DNA of 64,000 bases from Porogramme epimiltina (lineage: Eukaryota > Basidiomycota > Agaricomycetes > Polyporales > Polyporaceae), in the NCBI GenBank assembly GCA_900155495.1, contig FTLJ01000292.1, forward strand, positions 30,905-94,904. Reading direction: 5' to 3'. Of this stretch, positions 41,058 through 52,763 are shown piece after piece. Both the position numbers and the translations under genes were made by a program. The notes below the pieces were generated by a model. It saw only the letters and a program-made list of their open reading frames with translations. It made no database searches and was not told the origin of the DNA. Every line of letters starts with the position of its first letter. Position 1 is the first letter of the stretch.

Positions 41058-42558
41058 GGGGCGTTCAAAGCGGCCGCTGCCGCTGCCAAACGGGGCGAGG
41101 CGCTGTGACCCCCTGTGATGCGAGTGACTTGAGTGACTGGCAGCTGTGCCGACCTCGCGCTGCCGCACCTGGTCCGCGGGAGCTTCACGCCAGCACCAGG
41201 TTCAGCTGTGGCACGATCTTCGTCTGCTTCACCGGCGCTGGCGTAGCCTTGGTCGTAGTCGTTGTAGTGGTCGACGCTGCCCGCTTTAACAGGGCGCTCG
41301 CGCCAGCCATACCCGCGACGCTCGGCGACGCTGCAGCGGGCGGCAGCGACTACTGGCGCGCGAGCGTCATCAGCGCCCCGCCCTCGCCCATCTGCTTGCC
41401 CCGTCCCGTCGTCCAGCCCATGTTCATGTCGACCGCACCGCGCGGCATCGCTGGCGAGGGCATCATCCCCCCGCTCGCGGAGCCCGCGAACATCCTCGCG
41501 TTAAAACTCGCGCTCGCGGCGTTGAGCGCCTGCAAAAGAGACGGGTCTGATGTTCCCCGCGACGCCCATCCCCGCGAGCCCCGTCGCACTCGCGCTCCAT
41601 CTGCGGTGGTCCCCGCACTGGCGTCCCCGCTGTGGACCCGACATTTGAGCGTCGCAAACGGCCAGCTGGGCACCTAGTTCATGGAGGCCATAGGCGCCCA
41701 TTGCCGCCGCGCGCACTGCGCCCTACTGGGCGTTCAAAGCTACGCTGCCGCTGCCGCTGTCGCTGCCAAACCGTCACGCGGGCGCCCGGGCCCGGTGCTC
41801 CAGTCACTCACCGGCGCTAAGCCCCCCAGTTCTAGCCCTGGCGCAGTGCGCGCGGCGGCGACGGGCGCCTATGTCCTCATCGTCCCCTCCTCTGTGAGCT
41901 ACTTGGGTGCCCGGCTGGCTGTTGGCGAACCCCAAACGTTGGGCCCACAGCAGAGACAACCGTACTGGGCCCGCCGCGATGGCGCGCGAGCGCGACGGGG
42001 CTCGCGGAGATGAGCATCGCGGGGAACGTCAGGCCCGCCCCCTCTGTGCAGGCGCCCAATGCCGCGAGCATGGGTTTAACGCGAGGATGTTCGTGGGCGC
42101 CGCGAGCGGGGAGATGATGCCCTTGCCAGCAATGCCGCGCGGTGCGGCTGACATGAGCATCGGCGGGATGACGGGACGGGACAGGCAGATGCGCGACGGC
42201 GGGGCGCAGATGACGCCCGCGCGCAAGTAACCTTCACCGTCGCCCACTGCTGCCTCGCCGAGCGTAGTGGGTACGGCTGGCGCGAGCATGCTGTCAAGGC
42301 GGGCAGCGTCAACCACGGCAACAGCGACCACCACGACCGCGCCGACGCCGGTGACGCAGACGAAGATCGTGCCGTAGCTGAACTTGCTGCTGGCGAATGT
42401 GAGCCCTGGCGGGCTACCCCTCCATAGGCGCCCGGCGCGCGAGGCTTGGGCGCGGTCGGCACAGCTGCCAGTCACTCAAGTCACTCTGCTCACAGGGGGT
42501 CACACGGAGTCACGGCGCCTCGCCTCGTTTAGCAGCGGCAGCGTAGCTTTGAACGCCC
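41058..42558. repeat. Large imperfect inverted repeat with decayed reading frame
   Basis: The left arm (about 41058-41700) reappears reverse-complemented as the right arm (about 41862-42558). Paired landmarks are GGGCGTTCAAAGC at 41058 and GCTTTGAACGCCC at 42546, GGCACGATCTTCGTCTGC at 41210 and its complement near 42358, and the GGCGCCTATG stretches near the centre. A third partial copy of the arm end (GGGCGTTCAAAGCTACGCTG) lies in the spacer at about 41728. Both arms keep the same frame open: FSCGTIFVCFTGAG versus FSYGTIFVCVTGVG, TAPRGIAGEGIIPPLAEPAN versus AAPRGIAGKGIISPLAAPTN. They differ by many substitutions, so the duplication is old and the sequence was probably once coding. The protein family is not recognised. 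Confidence 0.75.
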
Positions 42559-43863
42559 TTAATGGCGGGCTGGTCCGCAGGCTCGCGCGGCGACCCTTGA
42601 GCTTGAGCTCGCGCGGCCGAGCTATGCCCTCCTACGGCAGCGGGCCCGCCGACCTTAGGAAGCGCTGGAGCCCGGAGCTTGGAGCCCGGGGAGGAGGCTG
42701 TGTGGCCCTGGGCGACCGTCGCCGACGCTCGTCGAGGACGACGTCGTCGCCCCGCCTCCTCCTTCCGACCGCAAACACCGACGTCACCGTGCCCTGCAGG
42801 GAGCAATGTTCACGCCCGCACCGGCTGTCCGACCATCACTCTGTCGCCCTCTCGTCCTCGCTCGAGCTCGCGAGTTGCATCAGCGCCGTCGCGATGCGCG
42901 CGCTCATGCCCCCAATCTCTGCCTCTCGAATGTCGCCCCTCCCGCGGGCTGCAGCCCGTCTTCCGATGGCGCCACAAGGACGCTGCCCTCGACGGCGTGA
43001 TCGCCCATCGCGCAAGGGAAGGCAAGCACCCGGGCTAGGACTGTGGAAAACCCTGACCCGGCACTTTCTCAGCTCGCAACCTGCGCACCCCCGGCGTCCC
43101 ATCGCCAATGGCACTTCCTTACGTGACGGCTGCCTTCCGCCCGGCGGCGGCCTCGAGCGGCGAGCCTCGAGGATCCCCGCGCAAATTTAACGGGGGCAAA
43201 CTCAGCGGACGACGCTAGCCCCCCCGCCGGGGTGGCGCAAATGCGCACACGCGAGCTCACTTGGGAGTCGGGACGGGCCCTTGTGCCCTCGAGGCTCGAG
43301 GCGCGGCCCCGGGTACGCGAGCGCTCCCCTTCTCTCGCCCGGGGGGGCGATTTGCTTCCGCGCCGGGGACCCATCTGGCATCTGCCCCCCGTATGCGTTT
43401 TTCACGCTTCCTAATCGAATCTAGCGCGAGGGCGGTGGCGCGCGACCCCGGATCCCGCGGGCGCGTCCTGGAGACCGTATCGCGCCAGAAGGGCCACGAA
43501 TGCCCTGGCGTGCGCACGAAGGCGGCAGGTGCCCACCGTTCCGTGTGCACAGCAATGTCGTGCACCGCTCTCTCGTGCGCCCGCGTCCGTCAGAATCCCC
43601 CGCTGGAGACTGGGCGATGCCGGGGGCCCTAGGCTCCCTCTCCGCCCAATTAATTGGCTGCGTGCGTGATAAGCTCGCCTCAGGCGATCCGCGCCGACAA
43701 TAAAAACAAAGAGGGGGCGCGCGCCGGGACCCGTGTCAGTGTACCGCCCGCACACGCACCCCCCTTCCCCTTCCCCTCCCTCACTTCCTCTTTCTAGGCC
43801 CTTTTGGTCTCCCGGGCGTGCACGACGCGCCCAGGTCGATGACCGCCGACTGACTCTGGCGCG
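42559..43863. promoter_or_regulatory. Repeat flank and upstream region of the DUF6533 gene
   Basis: About 1.3 kb, very GC-rich. The minus frame entering the inverted repeat from 42806 carries QSYAAAAKRGEA, an Ala-rich motif also seen in the repeat spacer (QSYAAAAA), so this end probably belongs to the same decayed element. Near the gene, AATAAAAACAAA at 43699-43710 and a CT tract at 43760-43800 look like the core promoter of the downstream gene. No intact gene. Confidence 0.4.
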
Positions 43864-45813
43864 ATGTCCGTCGCCGCTGCCCTCGACGCTGTCGATGTGC
43901 CCTTCAACGAGCCCCTGGAGACGCTCCTTGTACATAGCACCGCAGTCAAGTGAGTCCCCTCGCGTCCGCGTGCGGCGGCCGCGCGTGCTGACGCGTTTTG
44001 TCCGGGCAGCGTTCTGACCCGTAAGCGATTCTACTGGCGAGGGGGGATGCGTGCGCAGAGGTGCTGAACGAGTGTTTTGCGCGCCGTAGTTGTCGGGTTT
44101 ACCGCCCTCCTTTACGACCACTTCGTTACGGTACGCAGCTTTCGCTCTGTCCCCATCCATCTGCCTCACGCTGACATCCACCATTTCAGCTCGGCGATGA
44201 GGTCTGTCTGACGTTGGACCCACTATGCCCCATGCCGACATCTCTGCACCAGATTCATTTGATATGGCGCGCCCGCAAGGGCGTCGTCTCCACCATCTTC
44301 CTCCTCGTGCGTTCATAGCCTATCACCATGGCCCTCGCGCGACATCGCTGACGGTAGTGGCAGAACCGTTATTGCATGTAAGCCGTTGCCCACTCACCGC
44401 GTCGCATCGGGAAGGTGACCAATACCGCCCGCCCGCCCCGGTTGCAGCCCAATCATGCTCGCGCTCGACATCTTCGGTAAGTGCCCAGCAAAGCATCATC
44501 CTGCCATCTGCTCACCTCCCGGCTCTGCAGAAACTTTCGGGAACGTAGCACATTTATTGACTGTAGGACTCCTCAACCTGGCCCTGGGAGGAACGAGATG
44601 CTGACGACACCCCCGCGCGCTACGTAGTTCTGCAAGGTCTGGACGGTCGTCCAGAGCTATCTGACCATCTTCTCCTTCATCTCCATCCACGGTAAGCGCG
44701 CATTCGTCCACCTCCGTGCCGCCGCTCACCCACCCATCACCGCCTGCCGCACCGTCCGTAGCGATCGTGGCGTGGAGAATTTACGCGATATACAACGGCC
44801 AGGCGTGGATCGCGCGCCTCCTCTGGGCGGCCGGCGTCCTCAACTTCGCCATCTCGTCCGCCGTCGCGACCGTGTCGCTTATTCCCGTCATATGTGCGTA
44901 TCCGTACCCCCGCTCCGCCCCGCTCTGTCGCCCCGGCTCGTATTTGTCGTCACCGCCTCTGTAGCGATGGTGCTGACGCTGATGCCGACGCTGCTACAGC
45001 GGATTTGCGGCCGTACCACCACGCCTGCGTCGGGAGTGCACCTGACTACATCTGGGCGATATGGCTCCCCAGGTACGCGGGTTACCTCGTGTGCAACGAC
45101 GTCGGTTTAACCATCCTATGCTCAATTCTCTAGTGTGGTGTTCGAGACGCTCCTTTTCGGCCTCACGATCAACGCAATGTACCAGCACGGGAAGCGCAAC
45201 TCGCTCACCGCGCTCTCGCTCCTCCTATACCGCGACGGCATGGTGTACTTCATCGCCGTAACATGTGCGCGGCCCCCCTTTCTCCCGCCCCAGCACTGCC
45301 TGATACATCTCCGCCCACGCAGTCTGCTCCCTCTTCTCCCTCATGGTCTGGGCCCTCGCCGGCCCCGACCTCCTCGGCCTCGCACGCTAGTACGTTGCCC
45401 CTCTTCCCTCCGCCTTTCGACAGCGCCCTCACAGCCCTCCTTCCCTCTCTACGAACAGCTTCGCGCTCGCGATGGTCAACATCGCCGGCTCCCGGCTCGT
45501 CCTCAACCTCAAGGCGTACTCGGCCGTGCGCTACGGCGGCGACTCGGACCTCGCGTGGGACATCGTCGCCGCGCCCGGGTCTGCCTCCGCCTCCGCGCCT
45601 GCCCCCGCGTGCGCGTCGGGGGCCCTGGAAGCGTGCTCGCCCGCGGGCGACGTACTGGTGTTTACGCCGCTGCCGCCGCGGCGCGCGCGCTGGGACGAAG
45701 AGGAGGGAGACAGGGACAGGAACAGGGACAGGGAGGGGTGGGAGTGCGCGTTTGATTTGGAGATGTACGCGATCGAGAGGGAGTGTCAGCAGCTGGGCTC
45801 GCGGCTGCGGTAG
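43864..45813 (+). CDS. DUF6533-family multi-pass membrane protein
   Basis: The 5' exons are 43864-43949, 44010-44020, 44090-44130, 44190-44201, 44253-44306 and 44364-44377; the rest run to 45813. Joined, they restore the family core: LVGFTALLYDHFVT, LGDE, IHLIWRARKGVV, STIFLLNRYC. Later segments include VWTVVQSYLTIFSFISIHAI, VAWRIYAIYNGQAWIARLLW, VFETLLFGLTINAMYQHGKR and YRDGMVYFIAVT, and about seven hydrophobic stretches in total. The C-terminal tail (FALAMVNIAGSRLVLNLKAY, then a Glu/Arg-rich end) is cytosolic-looking. DUF6533 proteins are greatly expanded in Agaricomycetes and of unknown function, with a receptor-like topology. Three exons of 11, 12 and 14 nt make automatic annotation likely to fail here. 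Exons in 44.4-45.4 kb were not all fixed. Confidence 0.8.
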
Positions 45814-46162
45814 CGCGCGAGCGGGCACCCACGGACTGAGAATACGTGTATGGGTTATTTGTACTTCGCACTGTATCGTTAGCGTTAGTGTACTTGTCGG
45901 GATCTGCTGGGCCGCCGTTATATCCGATTGGGTTTCCGGAGTGAACACTGTGACTTTGGGTTCTGGCTGAGGGTTTTCGGACTGGACTGGGCGTTAAGGT
46001 TTCACGAACGAGCGTGCATTAGGTGATTGTACATGTATGTAGTCGAGTCGCATATGTGCGCTATGAGCGAGGCCGTCCGGGTGGACGGCGTCCCCATCTC
46101 CATCTGCCGCGGCCCCGGCTCTCCAGCGGGCTCTAATGTCGGCGAGAGCACTAGCGGAGGCC
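45814..46162. other. Convergent 3' flanks of the DUF6533 and DUF6534 genes
   Basis: About 350 nt, AT-richer than the coding sequence, with no gene seen. Confidence 0.5.
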
Positions 46163-48169
46163 TCAGTACGCCTTCCCGAGGTACTTGATGTCGTCGTCCC
46201 GCTCGACAACCGTCTCCTGCATGATGTTGACCTGTGTCGGGAGCTTCGGCGGGCGTAGACAAGGTTAGCTGCCAGTCATTGTAGACGAGCGTGTCACTCA
46301 CGACGGTGCGAACGGGAGTCGTCGGGCGCTGGCCGCCACGCGTGTTGAACCGTGGGCCGGTGCTCCCCGAGCTGAGGCTCACGGAGACGGACTTGCCGCG
46401 CTCTCTGCGGCAGCGGGCGTTGTTCGACGTGAAGAGGGCGTTGGTGTGGACTGTAACGCGGGGGGAGTGAGACGCTGTGGAGGCTGACGGGGTACGAGAG
46501 GGAGGAGGAAGGCGTACATTTGCTCCACAGCATGAAGGGGGTGAGGAAGACAAGCTTGTCGGGCATGGCGGCATACTGTAGGCGCAGTGGTCAGAGAGGC
46601 CCGGAAGGGATTTCTAAGAGACGTACGAGAACGAGGATGAGGAGGGCAATGACGCTGGTGCGGGAAATCGAGGGTTAACGTCCGGCGGCTGCTCGCATAT
46701 GAGAGAACGGGTGCCTACACGTTCAGCATGCCTAGAAACGGTTCGATTGTTAGCGAGTATATAGATAGCATCGGCATTCGACGTACCAGTGCCCACGACG
46801 TATGTCTTAAATTTGACGACCAGTACGTCAAGGCGGCTAAAACATTGTCAGATGGCGGTGGTGTACCGAGAAGAAATGTATACGCTCACCCTAGGCTTGA
46901 TGTCACAACAATCTTCTGCTTCTTCAAGTAGTACCACAGGGTTGCAGACAGAGCGGCATCCGCAAGAATCGCAGACCCGAGGTCAAGGTAGATGTACGTC
47001 TGTATCCCGACATAAGATGACCGACACCAACATTGACATGCTGTGCTCAATCTCACGTACCTCAACGTTCTTGAAGTGCCCGTTGACGACCTTGTGTGCA
47101 TGGATCGTAAGGACTACAAGACATTGTTATACCTGATAGAGCTGCTCTGAGACTGGGTAGTGTACTCACGAACGCCGCATACTGAATATGCCACCGTACA
47201 CGGTCACCATATGTCTATACTACTCCAGTTGTGGGACGTACCGAGGCTGAATATAGAAAGAAGAGCCTATTGTTGGGATCGGTGAGCGGCGGATGCACAT
47301 TTTGACACGGTAGCCACTCACCATTGCTCCAGTCACGACAAAATTTGACATGCTCACTACAGTGGGGAATTAGTCCTGCTCGCACACCCTCCACTTGCAG
47401 ACTGCTGTCTCACTTTTCCAGACATTCATCACGAAAACCCTACGCAGTGCATATGTCAGCGACAGATAGATTCTAGCGAAAGGCGGTTACTTACATCCGA
47501 ACCATGAAGCTCACTACCGCCTATGGCTGTCGTTAATGTACGTGAAGATTGTAGATGCACACCGAAACATACCGATAGAACCACCATCGTCTGTTTTGAA
47601 TCCGATTAATTGGACTGGAGATATACGAACGGTAGCGCAGCTAACGTACCACAAGACTCCTGGAGATCACACAGCCGTCAATGAAAGGTGAACTGAAGCT
47701 GTTAAACGAGACACGCACCAAGCAGGCGTAGAGAGCGCACTAGGGACCGCATAATTTGTGATAAAGTAGTAGTACTGCGAGTGAGAGAGGAGCGCGGTGT
47801 TCACGGTGTCAACAACCCTGGGGAGGAGATTAGTGCGATATTGATAGACTGGCTAAAACTATGAATACATACCATGTCGCGAAAATCTTTGAGGTTCAAA
47901 ATTCAAGCGTCAGGAACTTGACTCGGATGATATAAAGACGAGGGGACACGACGCGTGACTTACATATAGTCGAAGGAGTAAAGGTTCCTTCTGACTAAGG
48001 GAGTAGTACATAAAACCTTGCGATGTCGTGAATCCATAGAAGCTATAGGAAGTGGGGGTGAGTATGCTCGCAGGATCCGCAACTTGAACGAGACTCACAC
48101 TACCCCAAGGACATTCCCAACCAAAAGAGCACCGATCGTTGAGCTAGGGGCAGCAGCTGAAGCGGACAT
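46163..48169 (-). CDS. DUF6534-family multi-pass membrane protein
   Basis: A gene of many short exons. It starts MSASAAAPSSTIGALLVGNV and runs through FGFTTSQGFMYYS, VVDTVNTALLSHSQYYYFIT, RMVFVMNVW, a WHIQYAAFV-type segment, ETYIYLDLGSAILADAALSA, TLWYYLKKQKIV, ADAIYILANN and AAMPDKLVFLTPFMLWSK, to HTNALFTSNNARCRRERGK. The last block is the family's C-terminal signature (in relatives, YVNSLLATLNAR). It ends KYLGKAY. About seven membrane segments are predicted. Function is unknown; these proteins are common, multiplied and poorly expressed in mushroom genomes. It faces the DUF6533 gene tail to tail. Exon edges inside 46.6-48.0 kb are only approximate. Confidence 0.75.
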
Positions 48170-49852
48170 CCTGCAAGCCGGGTCGGAGGGAAAGGAAGGG
48201 GGAATGGGACGGCGGTGCGGAACAGGGCTCGAAAGAACCCCGGGTTTTGTCAGACCGGCCTCCTTGTCTTGCTACGCGTTCGCGTTCACGACAGCCCTGA
48301 ACGCGGCCCCCGAGGAAGATTTTGGGGGGGAAATAGCACTAGATGAGGAAGGCGCTGGCCTAACGTGGACCTGCTTTATGTAAGTAGGGCCGTGGCCCGT
48401 CGGCTACTAGTCAGTGAGATGGGCCTCCGAGACCCTAGATGGAGGTTTCACGCAACGGTTGATACAAGGGTGTTTATTCGCCCTAGGCTCACCTATCGTC
48501 GGAGTCCGCGGAGCCGACGGGATTGGCACGGCATAGTGACGTGCATTCTATCATTGGCCCAGAGCTCCAAGCATTGCTTATTCCTGCTTAGCTCGCCGTA
48601 CTAAGTGCTGATTCCTTGGGGCATCGATTAGTGAGAGACGTCCACCTGCAAGAGAGATGCTAGCCCCGTTGAAGCACATTTGTGAGGACGTGGTGATTGG
48701 GATCGGTGCTCGATCGACAGGCCCGTTGACGTGATCGATCTGAAGGAATCCGGGGTGCCAAGGTCTTGTATGAAACGAATGCGGACGTTGTGTAGGCAAC
48801 AACTTGGGACGACTCCTACGACCTGAGGTCGGGTCGGGGTCCCGGAGAAGCCGTAGCCGGATCACCACCGGCATAGTCCTCTTCCCGATCCGAGTAGACG
48901 GACGCGTGGTGGCCTAGGCCCGCGGACTTGCGGAGCGCCCAGTCCGGGGCTCTTCTTTCGAAACTCTACCTTGAACCTCACGATCTTCTATAACACGCCG
49001 AGAACTTGGTATATAACCGGATTGCACACACAACGCACGGGGATATCTAGTAAGTGACGCGGTTCTTCGTGTCCCCTATCTTGAGCGCATCCAAGTAGAA
49101 TCTAACTGGCCGTTCCCGCGGATCCTAGAACGCCAGGGCCCAATTTATGCGCCATGCCTTGCGCTGGCGAACCACTAGTGCCAAGTCTTTACCCGCAGTA
49201 TCAGCGTTTGGACAGACCTGAGGACTTGAATACGATTCTTCGCCCAATCCGATACCGCCGTCAGTGTGAATGATCCCGCGGTAGGTCGATGGGCATCCCC
49301 TCGCCGCTCGATTCTCATACGGGAGCTCAGATTCATCATGTCAGTTATACAACGACGATTCTTTTAACTCAAGCGTCAAAAGTGCGCTTCATTCAGACGC
49401 GCCCCACACCCTAGGGAGGTCATGAGCTCTTCACGGCCGAAGCGGCATCACAACGACCCCCACGGCGTGTGGTCAAAAACCTCGTGGCAGAAGCAAGCAG
49501 GCGGCGTATATGTGCCAACGCTCGCCTGATTTGGGGTCGCAGCTCCCTTGGCACCCTCTTCAAGCAGCTCGTCCCATTTAATTTCAGCGTTTGACGAGCA
49601 CCCTTGGCATAGTAGAGGAAGACCGCACCCCCAGGACGCATTTTTGCAGGCCGTTCGCATACGTCCACGAGGCACTCGCAAGGACATCCAATCGCTCGTG
49701 TACGTATGCCTCGCCGCCCATACGCTGCGCGGTCTGTGCGTGGTGTGTATCCACACGCGTTATGTGCTTGGTCCCCTCGTTCTTATCTTGTCAGCCTATT
49801 TAAACTTTCTGGTTTTGGGCGCTGGTTTTGCCCTGCCCACCCTACTAGCAAA
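48170..49852. other. Intergenic region between DUF6534 and bestrophin genes
   Basis: About 1.7 kb holding two divergent promoters. TATATAACC at about 49010 and TTTAAACTTT just upstream of the bestrophin ATG are the only TATA-like elements noted. Frames on the minus strand at 49420-49756 are open but unrecognised. No supported gene. Confidence 0.4.
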
Positions 49853-52115
49853 ATGTACTCCACCGACCTTTTCGCCCCGGTGCGTCGCGGTGGCCCCTTC
49901 TCCAGATTCGTCGGCGCTGTTCTCGCCACTGCCGTCTTCCGATGTTGGGCCCTTCTTCTCTTCTACCTCGGTTGGGCAACAGCAATCACTTTTATCAGTC
50001 ACCATGTCAAGCCCTTAACGATCCAGCCTACCCTTTTGACTGTGTGAGTGCCCGTGTTCTCTGCGATTTCATACCCGATATCTTAGTATAAGAGCTTGTT
50101 ACCACCCACGCTGGTTTTCCGAATCATGTCGCTGACCATGTACAGATTTGGTACGGTTCTCGGTTTTGTTGTTTCGTACCGAACAACAGCCAGCTTTGAG
50201 CGGTACAATGAAGGGCGTCGACTTTGGTCGCAAATCATCCTAGGAAGTAGGACGTTGGCGCGCACGGTCTGGTTTCATGTTCCAGGTACGCTTTGAATGA
50301 TTTTCGGATAGCCCCTCGTTTACATCATTGACTCCTGCGATTTAACAATGAACAATAGAGACCAATAAAGACGAGCCGCCCTCGGAACAACAGAAGGCCC
50401 GTACACTCATCGAGAAGAAAACTGTGATCAACCTCATCGAAGCGTTCGGCGTCGCTGTCAAGCACTATCTTCGCGGTGAGGAAGGTGTTTACTATGAAGA
50501 CCTCTATCACCTCGTCAAATACCTTCCGGCGTACGCGTTGCCAGCAGGACTTCATATTCCCGCGGATTCCACCTCCCTCGATGGCGAGGGCCCACCCTCG
50601 CCGCCACCCCGTTGTGAGGACGGCACTATCCCGCCCTCAGACCCCGAATCGCTTCGGAAGCGCGAACCCCAAACACCCTCGGTGACATCAGATTCTTCAC
50701 GAAGCACATTACACCCACCAGCTACTTCGCCACGCGAATGTAGCGTAAACCCGCAGATCCCACCGTTGCACCGGAAGGAGACGTTTGACAAGGGTGAGAT
50801 GGGTGTGGCCTCCTCCTCGAACGCGAGTGAAGACTTCCTCTTGCCGGCGCGCAACCCCCCAAAATACTACCTTTTAGACCAATTCCCTTTCTCGCCCCTA
50901 GTTGCCCTTCTCACGAAAGGTAGGAAAGAAGGCAAGGTGCGCGTCTGTATCTTATACATACCTCCATATGTCCTCAAGCCTTTATTAGAGCTGGGGAGCT
51001 GCGCGCATTCGCGCAAAACTTCGCAGCAGGGTTGTCACGTACAATCTCCCACTGGAGATCTCTTTATATCTGGTACGAGAACGGGACAAATAAGTATACC
51101 GTCCTATCCTCACCAATAGTCATAGAGTTCATACATTGCAGCGGTTCAGGAGCGGGGTGTTGTATCCGCACCTACAGCTAGTAAGCAGCGTCGTTCCGAC
51201 TACTATATTAAGCCGTGCCAGACTGCTACGCACAGCGAACTTACTCAATGCGTTGAATCAACTCGTCGATGCACTGACCGGATTAGAACGTATACTGACA
51301 ACGCCAATTCCTTTCTCGTATGCCCTCAGACCTGTATTTTTTGACCATATCTGATGCCCACCCTTCCAGTTACCGCGTACAGTTGTGGAGTGTCACTCTC
51401 CTATATAATTTGTTATTGGTGAGTATCTCCTCCGGTAACTCATCTAGGTGATGCTGAGCAAACATAGCCCTTCCAAATATGGTCTACACTCGGATGGTTT
51501 ACGATCCCTGCTACAGTCATTTCAGTGCGTCCTGGTGCATATTGATGCTCAATAATCCTCATGTGTTCGACAGAGTTTTATCTTCTTTGGTTTCTTGGTT
51601 GCCGGCGAGGAGATCGAGAGTATGTCCCAAATTTACATCATGTCCCCTTGACACAAAGCTGATACCACCTGCTTCATAGACCCTTTTGGTAAGCATTCCG
51701 TGGAAAGTTATATTGGTGATACTGTGGCATAAAGACTTACATCGGACTTCTGGCTAAGGCTACGACAAGAATGACTTGGTATGTTATGAGTTGTATAACA
51801 CCCCTATGGTAACTGACATCATTCCCCATAACAGAACTTGGATCACTTCACGAGTAAAATGATTCGTGCGTCTGCTCCCAGACCGCGTTGTGTCCGAATT
51901 AACGCAACCTCCCGCTCACAGGAAACGAGCTTCGCGCGATCACGGCTCTCCCCGCCCCGCACATCGATAACTGGGCATTCTCCCAGTTCAATGACCATAT
52001 CTTCACCCCCACCCTCAAAAAGGGGGTCACCCCCACGTCCAAAAAGGGGGTCACGCCCGAGCAGTGGATGGAGCGCGGCTACGAATCCATACAGCAGGCT
52101 CTCGCTACTATCTAA
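49853..52115 (+). CDS. Bestrophin-type anion channel
   Basis: Opens MYSTDLFAPVRRGGPFSRFV with the first membrane segment in ATAVFRCWALLLFYLGWATA. The next exon holds the hallmark FGTVLGFVVSYRTTASFERY followed by NEGRRLWSQIILGSRTLART. Exon 3 carries VINLIEAFGVAVKHYLRGEE and a long Pro/Ser-rich insertion (about residues 190-290). Later exons give LRAFAQNFAAGL and the usual C-terminus (NELRAITALPAPHIDNWAFS, then PEQWMERGYESIQQALATI). The fungal bestrophin/RFP-TM family forms pentameric chloride or bicarbonate channels. Near the end KKGVTPT is followed by a second KKGVTPE, from an in-frame duplication of about 24 nt at 52015-52055. Internal exons at 51.0-51.8 kb were not all resolved. Confidence 0.8.
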
Positions 52116-52763
52116 AAGCTGCTAGCCTTCTTCTGGGGCACACCGGATCCCCGTGCAGAGGAATAGATGCGCAAAGCCTCACGATAGTCTAAATACTCAG
52201 CCTCGGCTTCCCACAACTAACACCCAATCTACTATAATTTATACTCCGTTGTTCCCAAGTAATTCGTCGTAGCCGGCTACCGGGTTCACGTATAACCATG
52301 CCCATCACACAATATGTACATCTAGAGCATACTCCTCCCCGCAGACCGTTGACACTGTCCCTGCCTCCCAGAATACAATCTCCTCCGGGCCAGTACCAGA
52401 CTGTCTGATTACATCTTCATAAGGAAGTTCTGCTTGCTCGGTATGAAGCAATCGAAGATTGAGCCGGGTTCAGTGCTCGCTAGAGCTTGGAAGGCTACTT
52501 GGTAGATTATTTTGGGCCTACGGCAAGGTTTTGATGATGATGCTGCGACGTCAGAGGGTATAGACTTGAGACGCGGCAGCGAAGTTGGGCCTCTCCTAGA
52601 CACGTGATCGTAACGCGGCTGGACGCGTCTGTCTCAGTGCTTGTGGATCTACCCCAACATATCCAATCTCCACCAAGTTTCCGCACGTTAATCTCTTCGT
52701 CGCAATCCACCTTTTCCGTATCGCTCTCCTGTGTGAAGACGATAAGCTTCCTCAAAGTACGTG
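52116..52763. promoter_or_regulatory. RAD10 upstream region
   Basis: About 650 nt between the bestrophin stop and the RAD10 start. Minus frames near 52409-52755 are short and unrecognised. An additional 5' exon of RAD10 cannot be excluded because GTG precedes the chosen ATG. Confidence 0.4.
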
